Shown here piece after piece: positions 43,023-53,594 of a stretch of DNA of 64,000 nt. Source of the DNA: an uncultured Clostridia bacterium (GTDB taxonomy: Bacteria; Bacillota; Clostridia; TANB77; CAG-508); NCBI GenBank assembly GCA_910589185.1, contig CAJUSU010000004.1:1-64000 (forward strand), read 5' to 3'. Each line of letters begins with the position of its first letter. The stretch's first letter is position 1. The notes below the pieces were generated by a model, which was not told where the DNA came from, did no database searches, and worked only from the letters and a program-made list of their open reading frames with translations. The translations under genes and the position numbers were made by a program.

Positions 43023-43760
43023 ATGATATTAAAAATAATTACTTTCAATGTTGCACACGGAAAAGGAATGGACGAACAAGTAGACATTATTAGGCAGGCA
43101 AATTTAATTAAAGAATATCAACCAGACATTGTATTTTTACAAGAAATAGACATGTATACTAAAAGAGTGGGTGAGACGAATCAAATTCGTGAATTTAGCA
43201 AACAGTTAAGACTACCCTATTGTTCAATGGAAAGCAATATCACAATAGCAGATGGATATTATGGAGATGGAATTATTAGTAGATTTCCAATTGCATTTTC
43301 TACCAACTATTTAATGCCACTAACCGATATCAACCACGAACAAAGAGGAATATTATGTAATCAAATTTCTTTTGGAACTACCAAGATTAATCTATTTTCA
43401 GTGCACTTATCTACCTATGCAGACGAAAGAGTATTAGCAGCAAAGGAAATGAATAGAATTCTTCGTAAAATAGATAAAAATGAACTTGTGATAATAGGGG
43501 GAGACTTTAATGTAGGTGTTACAAGGCTTGGAAAAGGTAAATATATCTTTGAAGAGGCTGAAGCTTATGAAGAATATGAAATACTAAAACAAACCCTAGA
43601 GCAAGTACCAAATAAAAAAGATACATGGTTCTCTAAATTAGGGAAAGGATGTATTGATACCATTTTTTATTCAAAAGGAATTAGACTAAACAAGTATGAA
43701 ACGATTGAAGCAAATGGGTTATCAGACCATAACCCTATTTATGCAGAATTTGATATATAG
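43023..43760 (+). CDS. Endonuclease/exonuclease/phosphatase-fold protein
   Basis: A 245-residue EEP-superfamily enzyme: ITFNVAHGKG, VFLQEIDM (catalytic Glu), FSVHLSTYADER, VIIGGDFNVG and GLSDHNPIYAEF follow the DNase-I-like order. The substrate (nucleic acid or phospholipid headgroup) cannot be told. No signal peptide. Confidence 0.85.
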   Translation: MILKIITFNVAHGKGMDEQVDIIRQANLIKEYQPDIVFLQEIDMYTKRVGETNQIREFSKQLRLPYCSMESNITIADGYYGDGIISRFPIAFSTNYLMPLTDINHEQRGILCNQISFGTTKINLFSVHLSTYADERVLAAKEMNRILRKIDKNELVIIGGDFNVGVTRLGKGKYIFEEAEAYEEYEILKQTLEQVPNKKDTWFSKLGKGCIDTIFYSKGIRLNKYETIEANGLSDHNPIYAEFDI

Positions 43761-43817
43761 AAATTAGAGCACATAGAATTAGCAGAATTGCTAATTTATA
43801 TAAAAGGAGCGTAAACA

Positions 43818-45503
43818 ATGTCAGAAAAAACAAAAATAAAATTTCATGTGTTAGCAATATTTTGTATTTTAATTTTTTGCTTTGCATTAACACCAGTTAC
43901 TTTCCAAAATGATACTTATTATAGCATTACCATTGGAAAACACATTATCGAAACTGGGAATATTGATATGCAGGACCCATTCTCTTGGCATGAGGACTTG
44001 CCATATACTTATCCTCATTGGGGATATGATGTAGCAACTTATCTAGTTTACCAATTAGGAGAAACTGTGGGAATTGGAGGGTTAGCAGCAATCTATATAG
44101 CAACTATTCTTTTGGCGATGACACTAGGAGTGCTGATTTATTACATTTTAAATAAACTATGCAAAAATCCATTAGTTAGCTTTTTTATTGCTATGGTTAT
44201 TATGTATCTATTGAAAGACTTTATCACAGCAAGGGCACAACTTGTAACTTATATTCTATTTGCACTCACAATTTTGTTTATAGAACAGTTTATTCAAACC
44301 AAAAAGAAGAGATACGCAGTTTATTTAGTGATTATTCCAACTCTACTTGCTAACTTACATTGCGCAGTATGGCCATTTTATTTTGTATTATACTTACCAT
44401 ACATTGCAGAATATATACTAGCTCTTACATGTGATACTAAATTATATTATTGGTTTGCTATGAAAATAAATAAAGCTAAATTAGAAAAATTGATTAAAAA
44501 AGGCGAAAAAGACGCCATTGAGAAACAAGAAGGCAAGCTTGCTCAATTACAATTAGACAAAGAAAAATCAGAAGAAAATACAAAGAAAAGAAGAGAAAGA
44601 CCTTATAAAGTCATTTTTGAAAAAAAGCCAGCAGTAAAATGGCTAATCATTATTATGATTATATGCATTTTTACAGGACTTTTAACACCATTAGGAGAAG
44701 TGCCATATACATACCTTGTTAAAACTATGCAAGGAAATACAACACAAAATATTAGTGAACATCAGCCATTAGTGTTGATTAACAACAGGGCAATGCTAAT
44801 TACATTTATAGTATATATACTTTTACTAATTTTCACAGATACAAAAGCAAGTTTAAGTGATTTCTTTATGATAGGTGGACTTACAATATTAAGCTTGATG
44901 TCTAGAAGGCAAACTGCTTTGTTTGCTATTATGGGAGGCTTCATTTTTGCCAAGTTAATAGCGGCATTAATTGAAAAATATGACAAAAATGGTACAAAGG
45001 CAGTAGTAGAATTTGCAACTACTATTTTAGGAAGAATATTTACTGTTCTAATAGTGATTTTGTTGAGTATTTTACTATATCGTGGAAAAGAAAGAGACCA
45101 TTTTGTGAATGAAAGATCTTATCCTGTACAAGCTTCTGACTTTATTCTAGAAAATCTAGATATTAATAATATACGACTATTTAATGAATATAATTATGGA
45201 AGTTATTTGCTTTATCGTGGAATTCCAGTCTTTATTGACTCTAGAGCAGATTTATATGCGCCAGAGTTTAATGGAACTAAAAATGAAGAGGGAAAATGGG
45301 AAGGAAGAGATATCTTTTCAGATTATATTAATGTTTCTAATATTAGTACCTATTATGAAGATAAAATGGTAAAATATGATATTACACATGTTATTATTGG
45401 TAAAAACACAAAATTAAATATGTTTTTATCAAGAGATGACAAATATATAGAATTGTATTCAGACGATTACTTCGTAGTTTATGAAAGAATAATTGATAAT
45501 TAA
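43818..45503 (+). CDS. Polytopic membrane protein, GT-C-like
   Basis: A 561-residue protein with about ten transmembrane helices interrupted by a charged coiled-coil loop (about 215-270) and ending in a soluble domain of about 110 residues. FNEYNYGSYLLYRGIPVFIDSRADLYAPEFNG in that domain resembles a motif found at the end of GT-C-type membrane glycosyltransferase-like proteins. The first loop contains paired acidic/aromatic residues (QNDTYYSITIGKHIIETG, DPFSWHEDLPYTYPHWG). Enzymatic activity is unproven. Confidence 0.6.
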   Translation: MSEKTKIKFHVLAIFCILIFCFALTPVTFQNDTYYSITIGKHIIETGNIDMQDPFSWHEDLPYTYPHWGYDVATYLVYQLGETVGIGGLAAIYIATILLAMTLGVLIYYILNKLCKNPLVSFFIAMVIMYLLKDFITARAQLVTYILFALTILFIEQFIQTKKKRYAVYLVIIPTLLANLHCAVWPFYFVLYLPYIAEYILALTCDTKLYYWFAMKINKAKLEKLIKKGEKDAIEKQEGKLAQLQLDKEKSEENTKKRRERPYKVIFEKKPAVKWLIIIMIICIFTGLLTPLGEVPYTYLVKTMQGNTTQNISEHQPLVLINNRAMLITFIVYILLLIFTDTKASLSDFFMIGGLTILSLMSRRQTALFAIMGGFIFAKLIAALIEKYDKNGTKAVVEFATTILGRIFTVLIVILLSILLYRGKERDHFVNERSYPVQASDFILENLDINNIRLFNEYNYGSYLLYRGIPVFIDSRADLYAPEFNGTKNEEGKWEGRDIFSDYINVSNISTYYEDKMVKYDITHVIIGKNTKLNMFLSRDDKYIELYSDDYFVVYERIIDN

Positions 45504-45515
45504 GAGGAGACAAAA

Positions 45516-46412
45516 TTGATTGTAGAAGAAAGCGGACAACGAATTGATAAATATATAGCAGAAAAGCAGGGAATATCTCGTGTAGCTGTTCAAAGATTGA
45601 TAGAAGAAGAAAACATTTTAGTAAATGGTAAGGCAACGAAATCTTCTTATTTGACACAAGTAGGAGATGTAGTGACTATTCAAGTGCCAGAAGTGAAAGA
45701 AATAGGGTTACAACCACAAGAACTCCCATTAGATGTTGTATATGAAGATGAAGATATCATAGTAATTAATAAAGCAAAAGGAATGGTAGTACATCCTGCA
45801 GCAGGAAACCCAGATGGTACTTTAGTCAATGCGATAATGGCACATTGTAAAGGAAAATTATCAGGAATTGGAGGAGAACTAAGACCAGGTATTGTACACC
45901 GCTTAGATAAAGATACATCAGGACTATTAATTGTTGCCAAAAATGATAAAGCACATTTGCGAATTAGTGAGCAAATTCAAAATAGAGAAGTAAAAAAGAC
46001 CTATTTAGCTTTAGTAAAAGGAATCGTACCAGAAAATGAAGCAACCATTAAAATGCCAATAGGAAGAAGTAACAAAGACCGTAAAAAAATGGCAGTAACA
46101 CCAAAGGGAAAAGAAGCGATTACTCATTTTAAAGTGCTAGAAAGATTTGAGAAGTATACCTACTTAGAAGTTAAAATCGAAACTGGAAGAACACATCAAA
46201 TTAGGGTACACATGGCAGAAATAGGACACCCAGTAGTAGGAGATATGGTATATTCTAATGGAAAGAATGAATTTAACATAGAAGGACAAATGCTACATGC
46301 GCATAGGTTAGAATTTAAGCATCCTATTACAGAGAAAGATATGTGTTTAGAAGCGCCTTTGCCAGAGTATTTTGCAAATATAGTATCAGACTTAAGAAAT
46401 AGAGGAAAATAG
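45516..46412 (+). CDS. rluD: RluD-family pseudouridine synthase
   Basis: A 298-residue enzyme starting at TTG behind AGAGGAGA. N-terminal S4 RNA-binding domain (RIDKYIAEKQGISRVAVQRLIEEENILVNG), then the catalytic part with HRLDKDTSGLLIVAK (catalytic Asp) and ETGRTHQIRVHMA. It modifies uridines of large-subunit rRNA. Confidence 0.92.
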   Translation: MIVEESGQRIDKYIAEKQGISRVAVQRLIEEENILVNGKATKSSYLTQVGDVVTIQVPEVKEIGLQPQELPLDVVYEDEDIIVINKAKGMVVHPAAGNPDGTLVNAIMAHCKGKLSGIGGELRPGIVHRLDKDTSGLLIVAKNDKAHLRISEQIQNREVKKTYLALVKGIVPENEATIKMPIGRSNKDRKKMAVTPKGKEAITHFKVLERFEKYTYLEVKIETGRTHQIRVHMAEIGHPVVGDMVYSNGKNEFNIEGQMLHAHRLEFKHPITEKDMCLEAPLPEYFANIVSDLRNRGK

Positions 46413-46414
46413 AA

Positions 46415-47155
46415 ATGGAAGAACGTTTACAAAAATTCTTAGCCAATCAAGGGATTTGTTCTAGACGAAAAGCAGAAGAAAAGATTTTGCAAGGAAAAGT
46501 CAAAGTCAATGGACAAGTCATAACAGAGCTTGGGACAAAAATAGACCCTGAAAAAGATGAAATATGCTATGAAGATAAACTAGTCTCAAATCAGATAGAA
46601 AAAGTATATATTTTATTAAACAAACCCATTGGTTATGTTACAACAGTAAAAGATCAATTTAATAGACCAACTGTTATGGAATTGTTGAAGGAACATGGCA
46701 AGAGGATCAAAACTTCTGTTGTGCCTGTAGGAAGATTAGATATGTATACTTCAGGAGCTTTGATTTTAAGCAATGATGGAGAATTTGTATATAAGATAAC
46801 GCATCCAAAACATGAAATAACTAAAACATATCAAGTGACAGTAAAAGGGACTATCGCTGAATCTGAGGTAGAACAATTAAAACAAGGTGTAGATATTGGT
46901 GAGTATGTTACAAAACCAGCACAAGTAAGAATTATGAAAATAGATAGCGAAAAAGATATTTCTAGGCTGGAAATTACTATTCATGAGGGGAAAAATAGAC
47001 AAGTAAGGCGTATGTGTGAAGCGGTAGGAAGAAAAGTATTAGCCTTACATAGAAGCAAAATAGGGAATCTCAATGTAAAAGATTTGAAATTAGGACAATG
47101 GAGATATTTAAAAGAAGAAGAAGTTGGACAAATCTTAAGATATATGTTACAATGA
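46415..47155 (+). CDS. rluB: RsuA/RluB-family pseudouridine synthase
   Basis: A 246-residue enzyme with N-terminal S4 (RLQKFLANQGICSRRKAEEKILQGKVKVNGQ) and the catalytic GRLDMYTSGALILSNDG, then EGKNRQVRRMCEAVGRKVLALHR. It starts two bases after the preceding pseudouridine synthase gene. Confidence 0.92.
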   Translation: MEERLQKFLANQGICSRRKAEEKILQGKVKVNGQVITELGTKIDPEKDEICYEDKLVSNQIEKVYILLNKPIGYVTTVKDQFNRPTVMELLKEHGKRIKTSVVPVGRLDMYTSGALILSNDGEFVYKITHPKHEITKTYQVTVKGTIAESEVEQLKQGVDIGEYVTKPAQVRIMKIDSEKDISRLEITIHEGKNRQVRRMCEAVGRKVLALHRSKIGNLNVKDLKLGQWRYLKEEEVGQILRYMLQ

Positions 47156-47172
47156 GTTTGGAGGAAAAAAAT

Positions 47173-48114
47173 ATGGTAGAAGATAATGAGATAAAAGCAA
47201 CGGTATCACCGTTTGCAGTTCGCCCAGGTGAATTAAAAGTATTTGACGGAAAAGATGGCTATGTGTCCATGAACCAAATTATACATAGAATTAATATAGG
47301 GCATATTAATGATTTACACTTTGCTATTATGGAGTTAGTGAATGAATTTGAGTTTATTACTTCAAGACAATTACTACAAATGCTAGAATGGAAGGGAATT
47401 GAAGTTGGTTCACAAGATAAACTAAATATGAAGTTAGAACAATTAGTAAAAACGAAAATTTTGACAAGATATTATTTTGACTCTGAAGACGGAAAAGGAA
47501 TTTATCGTATTTATTGTTTAGAAAAGATGGGAAAATATCTACTTAATTCTCGTAATATTGAATCAAATTGGCAACCAACAGATAACACAAAACCAGTTCC
47601 TATGATTAAGAAGAGATTAGCTGGAAACCAAACTATGATAGCATATTTAAGAAAGGTAAAAGCATTTGATTCGTATATGCCAAAACCAGCATTTACTGCA
47701 AAAATGGCAGGAAAAACATTTAAAGCAAGTGGAGGAAGTGTTACATTAACTAAAAATAATAAGTCTATTCAATTTGTTTTTGAGGTAATTCGTAGAGAAG
47801 AGGATTGGGAAAAGAAATTGGTAGATAAAATGCGATTATATAAAGATTTTTATGATAATTATCAAACTGGTGATTCTGGATATATGCAATTACCACAATT
47901 GATTTTAATTTGTGAAGATGAAAAACATATGGCAGAAACATTTAAAAATATTGTTATGAATCAAGTAGAAATTGCAAAAATTAAATTATACTTTACTACC
48001 GATTTAAGACAAAATGAAGAAACATTAGCAAAAACTTTAGTAGAATTCAAATTAGATGAAGAAACGAAAAAATATAAAATGGAAAATATTGAAGTGAAAT
48101 TATTAGGCATATAA
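47173..48114 (+). CDS. Replication-relaxation/DUF5697-like winged-helix protein
   Basis: A 313-residue soluble protein. INDLHFAIMELVNEFEFITSRQLLQMLEWKGIEVGSQDKLNMKLEQLVKTKILTRYYFDSEDGKGIYRIYCLEKMGKYLL looks like the winged-helix of replication-relaxation family proteins, which occur on conjugative elements next to VirD4/TraG genes. A convergent VirD4-like gene lies immediately downstream. The name DUF5697 is from memory and tentative. ATG 47173 has TTGGAGG. Confidence 0.5.
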   Translation: MVEDNEIKATVSPFAVRPGELKVFDGKDGYVSMNQIIHRINIGHINDLHFAIMELVNEFEFITSRQLLQMLEWKGIEVGSQDKLNMKLEQLVKTKILTRYYFDSEDGKGIYRIYCLEKMGKYLLNSRNIESNWQPTDNTKPVPMIKKRLAGNQTMIAYLRKVKAFDSYMPKPAFTAKMAGKTFKASGGSVTLTKNNKSIQFVFEVIRREEDWEKKLVDKMRLYKDFYDNYQTGDSGYMQLPQLILICEDEKHMAETFKNIVMNQVEIAKIKLYFTTDLRQNEETLAKTLVEFKLDEETKKYKMENIEVKLLGI

Positions 48115-48141
48115 GCACTTTGCCATTAAAAAATAAAAAAG

Positions 48142-48171
48142 TCTCCCAGTTTTATACTGGGAGCTATTTTT
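48142..48171. terminator. Bidirectional terminator
   Basis: Stem ctcccagt (48142-48149) with actgggag (48155-48162), 5-base loop, T-run on the right and A-run on the left, serving both convergent genes. Confidence 0.9.
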
Positions 48172-50540
48172 TACTCTTCTTTTTTAGTCTTCTTGAAATT
48201 TACTACAATAGCTTCATCATTGTTAAATAAGAAATTAGAATCAGAAGTATCTGTTTGAATAGGGTCAATTTCACGGTCAATGTTATAATTATTATTACTT
48301 GCTGTTGCCGCTGAATAGTTACCTCTGTTTTTCTTTAAAGCTTTTCTAGCAGCAGACTCTATATCTGAAATGCCACTAGTAAATTTAGAAAAATCATATT
48401 TCTTAATTTTTTGAGGATCCTTATATTTAGACTCCATAGACTCTACTTTACCTTTGTTAACCCAACTTTGTCCGTTGGTCTTCTTTACTTTATAAATAAC
48501 TTGACCACCTTTTAAAGCCATAATTTTACCAGCTGCATAGTTAGGTTTCCATTTGAATTCAATATTACCTTTTTTAGGATCATATTCTACTTTATCTGTA
48601 TTATAGGTATTGTTAAAAGTCCATTCTCTTTTATCTTGCATTGCAGTTTCCCACCATTTAACATCTTCTGGAGTGGCATTACCAAAGATAAACTTATTAA
48701 CTGTGTTAGATAAAATTAAATCTTTAAAGTAGTCTCCTCTCATATCTGTATATACATCTCCTCTTAACTGTGATAAGTTTTGAGAATCTAATACTGTAGC
48801 TACTTTGAATTTTCTATATAGAGTATAAATTGGTTCAGTAGCTTTACAAATATAAGCTGGGAAATCATCAATATATAAAAAGTGAGGAATACGATTACTG
48901 TCGTTTCCAGGTCTAGAGAGGATAGACTGTTGCATTAATAAAATAAAGAATAAACCAAATGCTTTATGTGCAGTTTCTCCTAAGTCTCCTCTACGAGTAC
49001 ATAATAATGTAATTTCACCATTAGCCAAAATTTTATCATAGTTCAAATTATTAGATCTATTACATAAAATATTTTTTACACCAGGGTATCTTAGTAAATT
49101 ATCTAGTACAGAAGAGGCTGTTGTAACAGATCTTTTCGTATTAAATAAATTCTTACCAGTTTTATAGAAATTATTTTCAAAGTACTTAATTAAAATACGA
49201 TACTGTTCTGCCTTTTCAGGAATTTGTTTCATTTGTTCAACCATATCTTCTACAATAGTAAAGTCAGTTAACATATTCAATAAATCTTCCAAGTTTGGTA
49301 ACAAACCATCATGTAGAACAGGGTACATTTCTTTTAACAAAATAGATAAATTTTCAGTAATCTGAATAGATTCATTTTCCCTAAAAGCAAGTTCTGTGTC
49401 TGGTCTACTATGCATAAACAAACCTTTTAACACAGAAGAAATAGTTAAACCAGTTTTGATAGGGTCATCATAAACAAATGGGTTTAATCCTGGAGAATCT
49501 GAACGGTTAGGATCAATTAAATTAACTGGAATTTGATAATTATCAGCTACTTTTTTAATTTTTTCTACTGATTCATGTTCATCTGAAATATAAGTAATAC
49601 CCATATTTCGATACGTAATTCTATCACCAGAACTGTTAATAATCATTTTCTTCATATAAGCTTTGTAAGTATCTAATTTATCTGGATTTGGTATTAACAT
49701 ATCTAAACTAAAATGTTCATTAATGTATTCGTTATCATACGGGCAATTTAAAGTAGCTAAGCCTGTTTTTAATGCTGTAAAGCCCATTTCTTTAGAAACT
49801 TCTTTAAAGAAAGACTTTCTCTCAATATCTCTTGCAAGCATTGGTTCATAAACCATTGTGGTTTTACCAGAACCAGAAACTCCTACAATTAAGAAAGATT
49901 CAAAACGTTTACTTTCTGGAATACAAACATCTACACCACTTTCAGAATCCACACACACTTTGACTTCACAGGTGTAAACACCATGTGCTTCTTTATCAGA
50001 AGTTAATCCAATTCCACCATAGTCAAAAATAGAATCGCGGATATCTTTAGTATCATTAATTTTAAATAGAAGCCATTTTAATAATTTATAAAAACTAACT
50101 AAAGGAAAATATAATCCAATAGCTGTAAAAGCAGGTCTAAATAGGTAATAAAATTCCTGAGCAAATTCTGTATAGCCAGGGAGAGATAATAAACCTATCC
50201 ATACTGCTTGGTTTACCCATTGTACAACTGCTGATAAACCTACAATATAAAAACATACAATAAAAGAATGGAAAATTCTTAACTTATTAACATCTGATTT
50301 AGCAAATTTGGATGGTCCTGAAAATAAAAATGCGAAAGCTAAACATGCTAATGCTAAGAAATATTGAATAGGACCCCAATAAGAATAAGCTACACCTGTA
50401 AAGATAATAAAAAGTAATTCTACAATTCTATCTATTACAATATAAGCTGAAATTAGGGTTAATATATAGGTCATAAAAGTATTTCTATCTGTTTTTAAAC
50501 ACTTTAAAAATTTATCAATTAATTTCAAAAAGCTCACCAC
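48171..50540 (-). CDS. VirD4/TraG-like coupling ATPase
   Basis: A 789-residue protein with about four transmembrane helices in residues 20-155, Walker A GVSGSGKTT (220-228) and a Walker B-like FLYIDDFPAYI. This is the layout of type IV secretion coupling proteins that pump DNA or protein. In the C-terminal part AATASNNNYN is low complexity. No relaxase, VirB4 or pilus genes of a conjugation module are nearby, so it is an orphan here; the convergent winged-helix gene is its only likely partner. Confidence 0.75.
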   Translation of the reverse strand: MVSFLKLIDKFLKCLKTDRNTFMTYILTLISAYIVIDRIVELLFIIFTGVAYSYWGPIQYFLALACLAFAFLFSGPSKFAKSDVNKLRIFHSFIVCFYIVGLSAVVQWVNQAVWIGLLSLPGYTEFAQEFYYLFRPAFTAIGLYFPLVSFYKLLKWLLFKINDTKDIRDSIFDYGGIGLTSDKEAHGVYTCEVKVCVDSESGVDVCIPESKRFESFLIVGVSGSGKTTMVYEPMLARDIERKSFFKEVSKEMGFTALKTGLATLNCPYDNEYINEHFSLDMLIPNPDKLDTYKAYMKKMIINSSGDRITYRNMGITYISDEHESVEKIKKVADNYQIPVNLIDPNRSDSPGLNPFVYDDPIKTGLTISSVLKGLFMHSRPDTELAFRENESIQITENLSILLKEMYPVLHDGLLPNLEDLLNMLTDFTIVEDMVEQMKQIPEKAEQYRILIKYFENNFYKTGKNLFNTKRSVTTASSVLDNLLRYPGVKNILCNRSNNLNYDKILANGEITLLCTRRGDLGETAHKAFGLFFILLMQQSILSRPGNDSNRIPHFLYIDDFPAYICKATEPIYTLYRKFKVATVLDSQNLSQLRGDVYTDMRGDYFKDLILSNTVNKFIFGNATPEDVKWWETAMQDKREWTFNNTYNTDKVEYDPKKGNIEFKWKPNYAAGKIMALKGGQVIYKVKKTNGQSWVNKGKVESMESKYKDPQKIKKYDFSKFTSGISDIESAARKALKKNRGNYSAATASNNNYNIDREIDPIQTDTSDSNFLFNNDEAIVVNFKKTKKEE

Positions 50541-50727
50541 TTTCTTATAGTTATATACAATATATATTATCCTATAAAACTATGAAAAAAACAAGACTTT
50601 TTGCGAAATTTGTTATTTGGTTTAAGGATAGTCATTTTTCTAATAGAGTTGATAGTTAAAAACGTACGTTATAAATAAAACAATAGAAGCATAAAATAAA
50701 ACAAGAATAGGTTATAAAGAGGGAAAA

Positions 50728-52389
50728 ATGAGAAAAAAACGAGCGCAAAAAGAAAGCTTTATGAAAGGCGTTTTTGTCCTAATGCTATCACAAATATTAG
50801 TCAAAGTATTAGGAGTTATTTATAAGTTATATTTAACAAATCGAGAAGGATTTGGAGATAAAGGGAATGCAATTTATAGCAGTGGGTTTCAAGTGTATGC
50901 TTTGTTTCTAACTATTTCTTCAATAGGTGTACCAAATGCAGTATCAAAACTAATCTCAGAAAAGGTTGCTATAGGAGACCATAAAGGTGCTTATAAGATT
51001 TTTAAAATTGCACTTATTACATTTGGAATATTAGGCTTTGTCTGCAGTCTAATATTGTTCTTAGGGGCAAAAACGATTAGTCAAGAGTTTTTACAAATTC
51101 CTGAAGCAGAATTAACTTTAGTGGCACTATCACCATCTATTTTTTTTGTATCCATATCGTGTGTTATTAAAGGATATTTTAATGGAAGGGAAAACTTAAA
51201 AGTAACAGCAAATTCGCAAACATTAGAACAATTTTTTAAAACAATTCTTTCTATTATGTTAGTAGAAATGATTAGTATTATGTCTGGTGTAGATACCACT
51301 ATTATGGCAGCAGGTGCCAATTTAGCTACTACATTAGCAACAATGCTATGTTTTGCATATTTATATCACTATTATAAAAGTTTTAAAACAGAAATTGCTT
51401 GGGAAATTAAAAGTACAGTAAATCATAAGCCAACAAGAATACGAAAGACATTAAAACAAATTTTAGCAGTTTCCATTCCTATGTCATTAACAGGAATTAT
51501 GGGAACAATTAATAAAAATATAGATTCCATGACCGTAGTAAGAGGATTAAAAACATTCCTAAGTGGAGAAGCAGCAAAAATTGAATATGGAATTTTAAGT
51601 GGAAAGGTAGATACTTTGGTAACACTTCCAATGTCTTTTAATATGGCATTTTCCACAGCGCTAGTGCCTTCCATTTCTTCTGCAAAAGCAATAGGCGATA
51701 TGCCAACAATTCGTAAAAGAATTTCTTTTTCTATTTTAGTCACTATTTTAATTGGATTACCATTTATGGTAGGAATGATTTTATTTGCAGAGCCAATCTT
51801 AGAGTTATTATTTCCAAATGCTACTTCTGGAAGTTTTATTTATCAAGTGAGCTGTTTTAGTATAATTTTTATTGTTTTAGAGCAAACTATATGTGGAACT
51901 TTACATGGATTAGGAAAAATGATGACACCAGCTATCAGTCTAGGAATAGGTGTTGTGATTAAACTAATTTTAAATTTAATACTAATACCAATTAACCCAA
52001 CAAAATTTATTTTAGGGGGAACAGCAGGGGCAGCATTTGCAACAGCAGTTTGTCATATGATTTCGGTTATCATTCAATTTAATATTTTAAAGAAAGAAAT
52101 CAACTTAAAATTAGATTATAGAAAGTTTGTGATAAAACCGCTTTTAGCAGTCACAATTATGGGGATACTATCTTACCAATCATATCTATTATTATTAATA
52201 AAATTAGGTAACAATAAAATAAGTACAATATTAGCACTAGGAATAGCGGTCGTTATATATTTTATAATGATAATAATATTAAAAGTCTTTTCTGAGGAAG
52301 AGTATCATATGATACCATATGGCAAAAAGTTTTATGATTTTTTCAAAAAGCCTAGGCTCTATGGCGACCGCCGAACAGCACTGAAATAG
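50728..52389 (+). CDS. SpoVB/MurJ-like polysaccharide flippase
   Basis: A 553-residue MATE/MOP-superfamily membrane protein with about 14 helices. KGVFVLMLSQILVKVLGVIYKLYLTNREGFGDKGNAIYSSGFQVYALFLTISSIGVPNAVSKLISE is the opening typical of SpoVB-type proteins, which flip lipid-linked cell-wall or cortex precursors. Single gene with a weak GAGGGA ribosome binding site. Confidence 0.87.
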   Translation: MRKKRAQKESFMKGVFVLMLSQILVKVLGVIYKLYLTNREGFGDKGNAIYSSGFQVYALFLTISSIGVPNAVSKLISEKVAIGDHKGAYKIFKIALITFGILGFVCSLILFLGAKTISQEFLQIPEAELTLVALSPSIFFVSISCVIKGYFNGRENLKVTANSQTLEQFFKTILSIMLVEMISIMSGVDTTIMAAGANLATTLATMLCFAYLYHYYKSFKTEIAWEIKSTVNHKPTRIRKTLKQILAVSIPMSLTGIMGTINKNIDSMTVVRGLKTFLSGEAAKIEYGILSGKVDTLVTLPMSFNMAFSTALVPSISSAKAIGDMPTIRKRISFSILVTILIGLPFMVGMILFAEPILELLFPNATSGSFIYQVSCFSIIFIVLEQTICGTLHGLGKMMTPAISLGIGVVIKLILNLILIPINPTKFILGGTAGAAFATAVCHMISVIIQFNILKKEINLKLDYRKFVIKPLLAVTIMGILSYQSYLLLLIKLGNNKISTILALGIAVVIYFIMIIILKVFSEEEYHMIPYGKKFYDFFKKPRLYGDRRTALK

Positions 52390-52545
52390 CGGGGTTTCGA
52401 AAACAAAAATGGTATAAACTTACAAAAAACTAGGTTTGAAAGAAAAAAATAAAAAGAAAAAAGAAGGATTTTGAAAAAGAATGCCGAATAATGATATTAG
52501 TAGAAGAAGTTCTACATATTCAAAATCTTATAGGAGGTATGTGAA

Positions 52546-52824
52546 ATGAACAAATCAGAATTAATCGCAGCTATGGCAGCTAAGACAGGAGCAACAAAGA
52601 AAGATGCTGAAGCAGCATTAAACGCATTCACAAGCGTTGTAACAGACACATTAGTAAAAGGAGACAAAGTTCAATTAGTTGGATTTGGATCTTTTGAAGT
52701 AAGAAAAAGAGCTGCTAGAAAAGGAAGAAACCCACAAACTAAAGAAGAAATCAAAATTCCTGCATCTAAAGCACCTGTATTCAAAGCTGGAAAAGCATTA
52801 AAAGATTTAGTTAACAAAAAATAA
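52546..52824 (+). CDS. hup: HU-family DNA-binding protein
   Basis: A 92-residue histone-like protein: [90 protein letters not shown] is an intact HU, including the GRNPQT beta-arm. Confidence 0.97.
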   Translation: MNKSELIAAMAAKTGATKKDAEAALNAFTSVVTDTLVKGDKVQLVGFGSFEVRKRAARKGRNPQTKEEIKIPASKAPVFKAGKALKDLVNKK

Positions 52825-52860
52825 TTTGAAATTTATATAAAATATATGAATTCATATGAA

Positions 52861-52892
52861 AAGAAAGCACTAGTGATAGTGCTTTCTTTTTT
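52861..52892 (+). terminator. Terminator after hup
   Basis: Twelve-base stem aagaaagcacta (52861-52872), loop gtga, complement (52877-52888), then T's. Confidence 0.9.
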
Positions 52893-52905
52893 ATGTAGTA
52901 AGTAA

Positions 52906-53400
52906 TTAGTCAATATTATCAGAGAAAGGAATTATATCATTTTTTCTAACAGATTCAATATAAAATATTTCCTTATCTTCTTCAGTCCTACTTTTTAGCT
53001 TTTTATTATAGTGATAACTTTCTAGTATAGATATCTTATTTTCTCTTTTCCAGATTTTATCAGAAACAAAATCTGTTATTTCATTAAAAATCCTATTTAC
53101 TTCAGTGTTATTTTCAGTAGGTGTTGAAATACTCATTATGAAATGTCGAAAGAGTTCTAATAGTATTCCTTTTGCATATTTTTCATTTGCAATTATCAAA
53201 TTTATAAATTCATTTTGGTCTTCTTCCCTTAAATCAGTAAAGTGATAAGCATTGCTTCTAAAGATTTTTAAATGCAACTCACAAAATTTTAGAAAAAACT
53301 CTTTCTTTAATTTTCCCATCTTTTCTATTTTCTTATTTATAAAAATCGTAAGTATAGAAACTACAATAGGATATATTATATATAAAATAATATCTTTCAT
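52906..53400 (-). CDS. Unknown protein with one N-terminal membrane helix
   Basis: A 164-residue protein with one transmembrane helix (about 3-21, DIILYIIYPIVVSILTIFI) followed by a helical, charged cytoplasmic domain with LREEDQNEFINLIIANEKYAKGILLELFRHFI. I do not recognise the family. It is divergent from the ImmA-like gene and part of a short accessory islet between hup and tRNA-Leu. GGAGGAC precedes the start. Confidence 0.55.
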   Translation of the reverse strand: MKDIILYIIYPIVVSILTIFINKKIEKMGKLKKEFFLKFCELHLKIFRSNAYHFTDLREEDQNEFINLIIANEKYAKGILLELFRHFIMSISTPTENNTEVNRIFNEITDFVSDKIWKRENKISILESYHYNKKLKSRTEEDKEIFYIESVRKNDIIPFSDNID

Positions 53401-53511
53401 TAATGTGTCCTCCTAAATAATTTATTTGACTCATGTTGAATTATATTATAGATTAATATAGAGAACAAGAGTAAAATATTAAGACGAAATGTAATAATAC
53501 TAAAAAATATC

Positions 53512-53539
53512 TTGACATGATTACTTCTTGTGATAAAAT
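53512..53539 (+). promoter_or_regulatory. Promoter of the ImmA-like operon
   Basis: TTGACA (53512-53517), 16-base spacer, TAAAAT (53534-53539), upstream of AAGGGAGGGG and ATG 53595. Confidence 0.75.
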
Positions 53540-53594
53540 ATAAATGTAAAATTAGCTACATAATTGAATATATTATATTAAGGGAGGGGTTTGC

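Noticed and set aside
47173..50540. Integrative conjugative element
   Set aside because: Only a coupling ATPase and a winged-helix gene are present; no relaxase, integrase, VirB4 or attachment repeats were seen.
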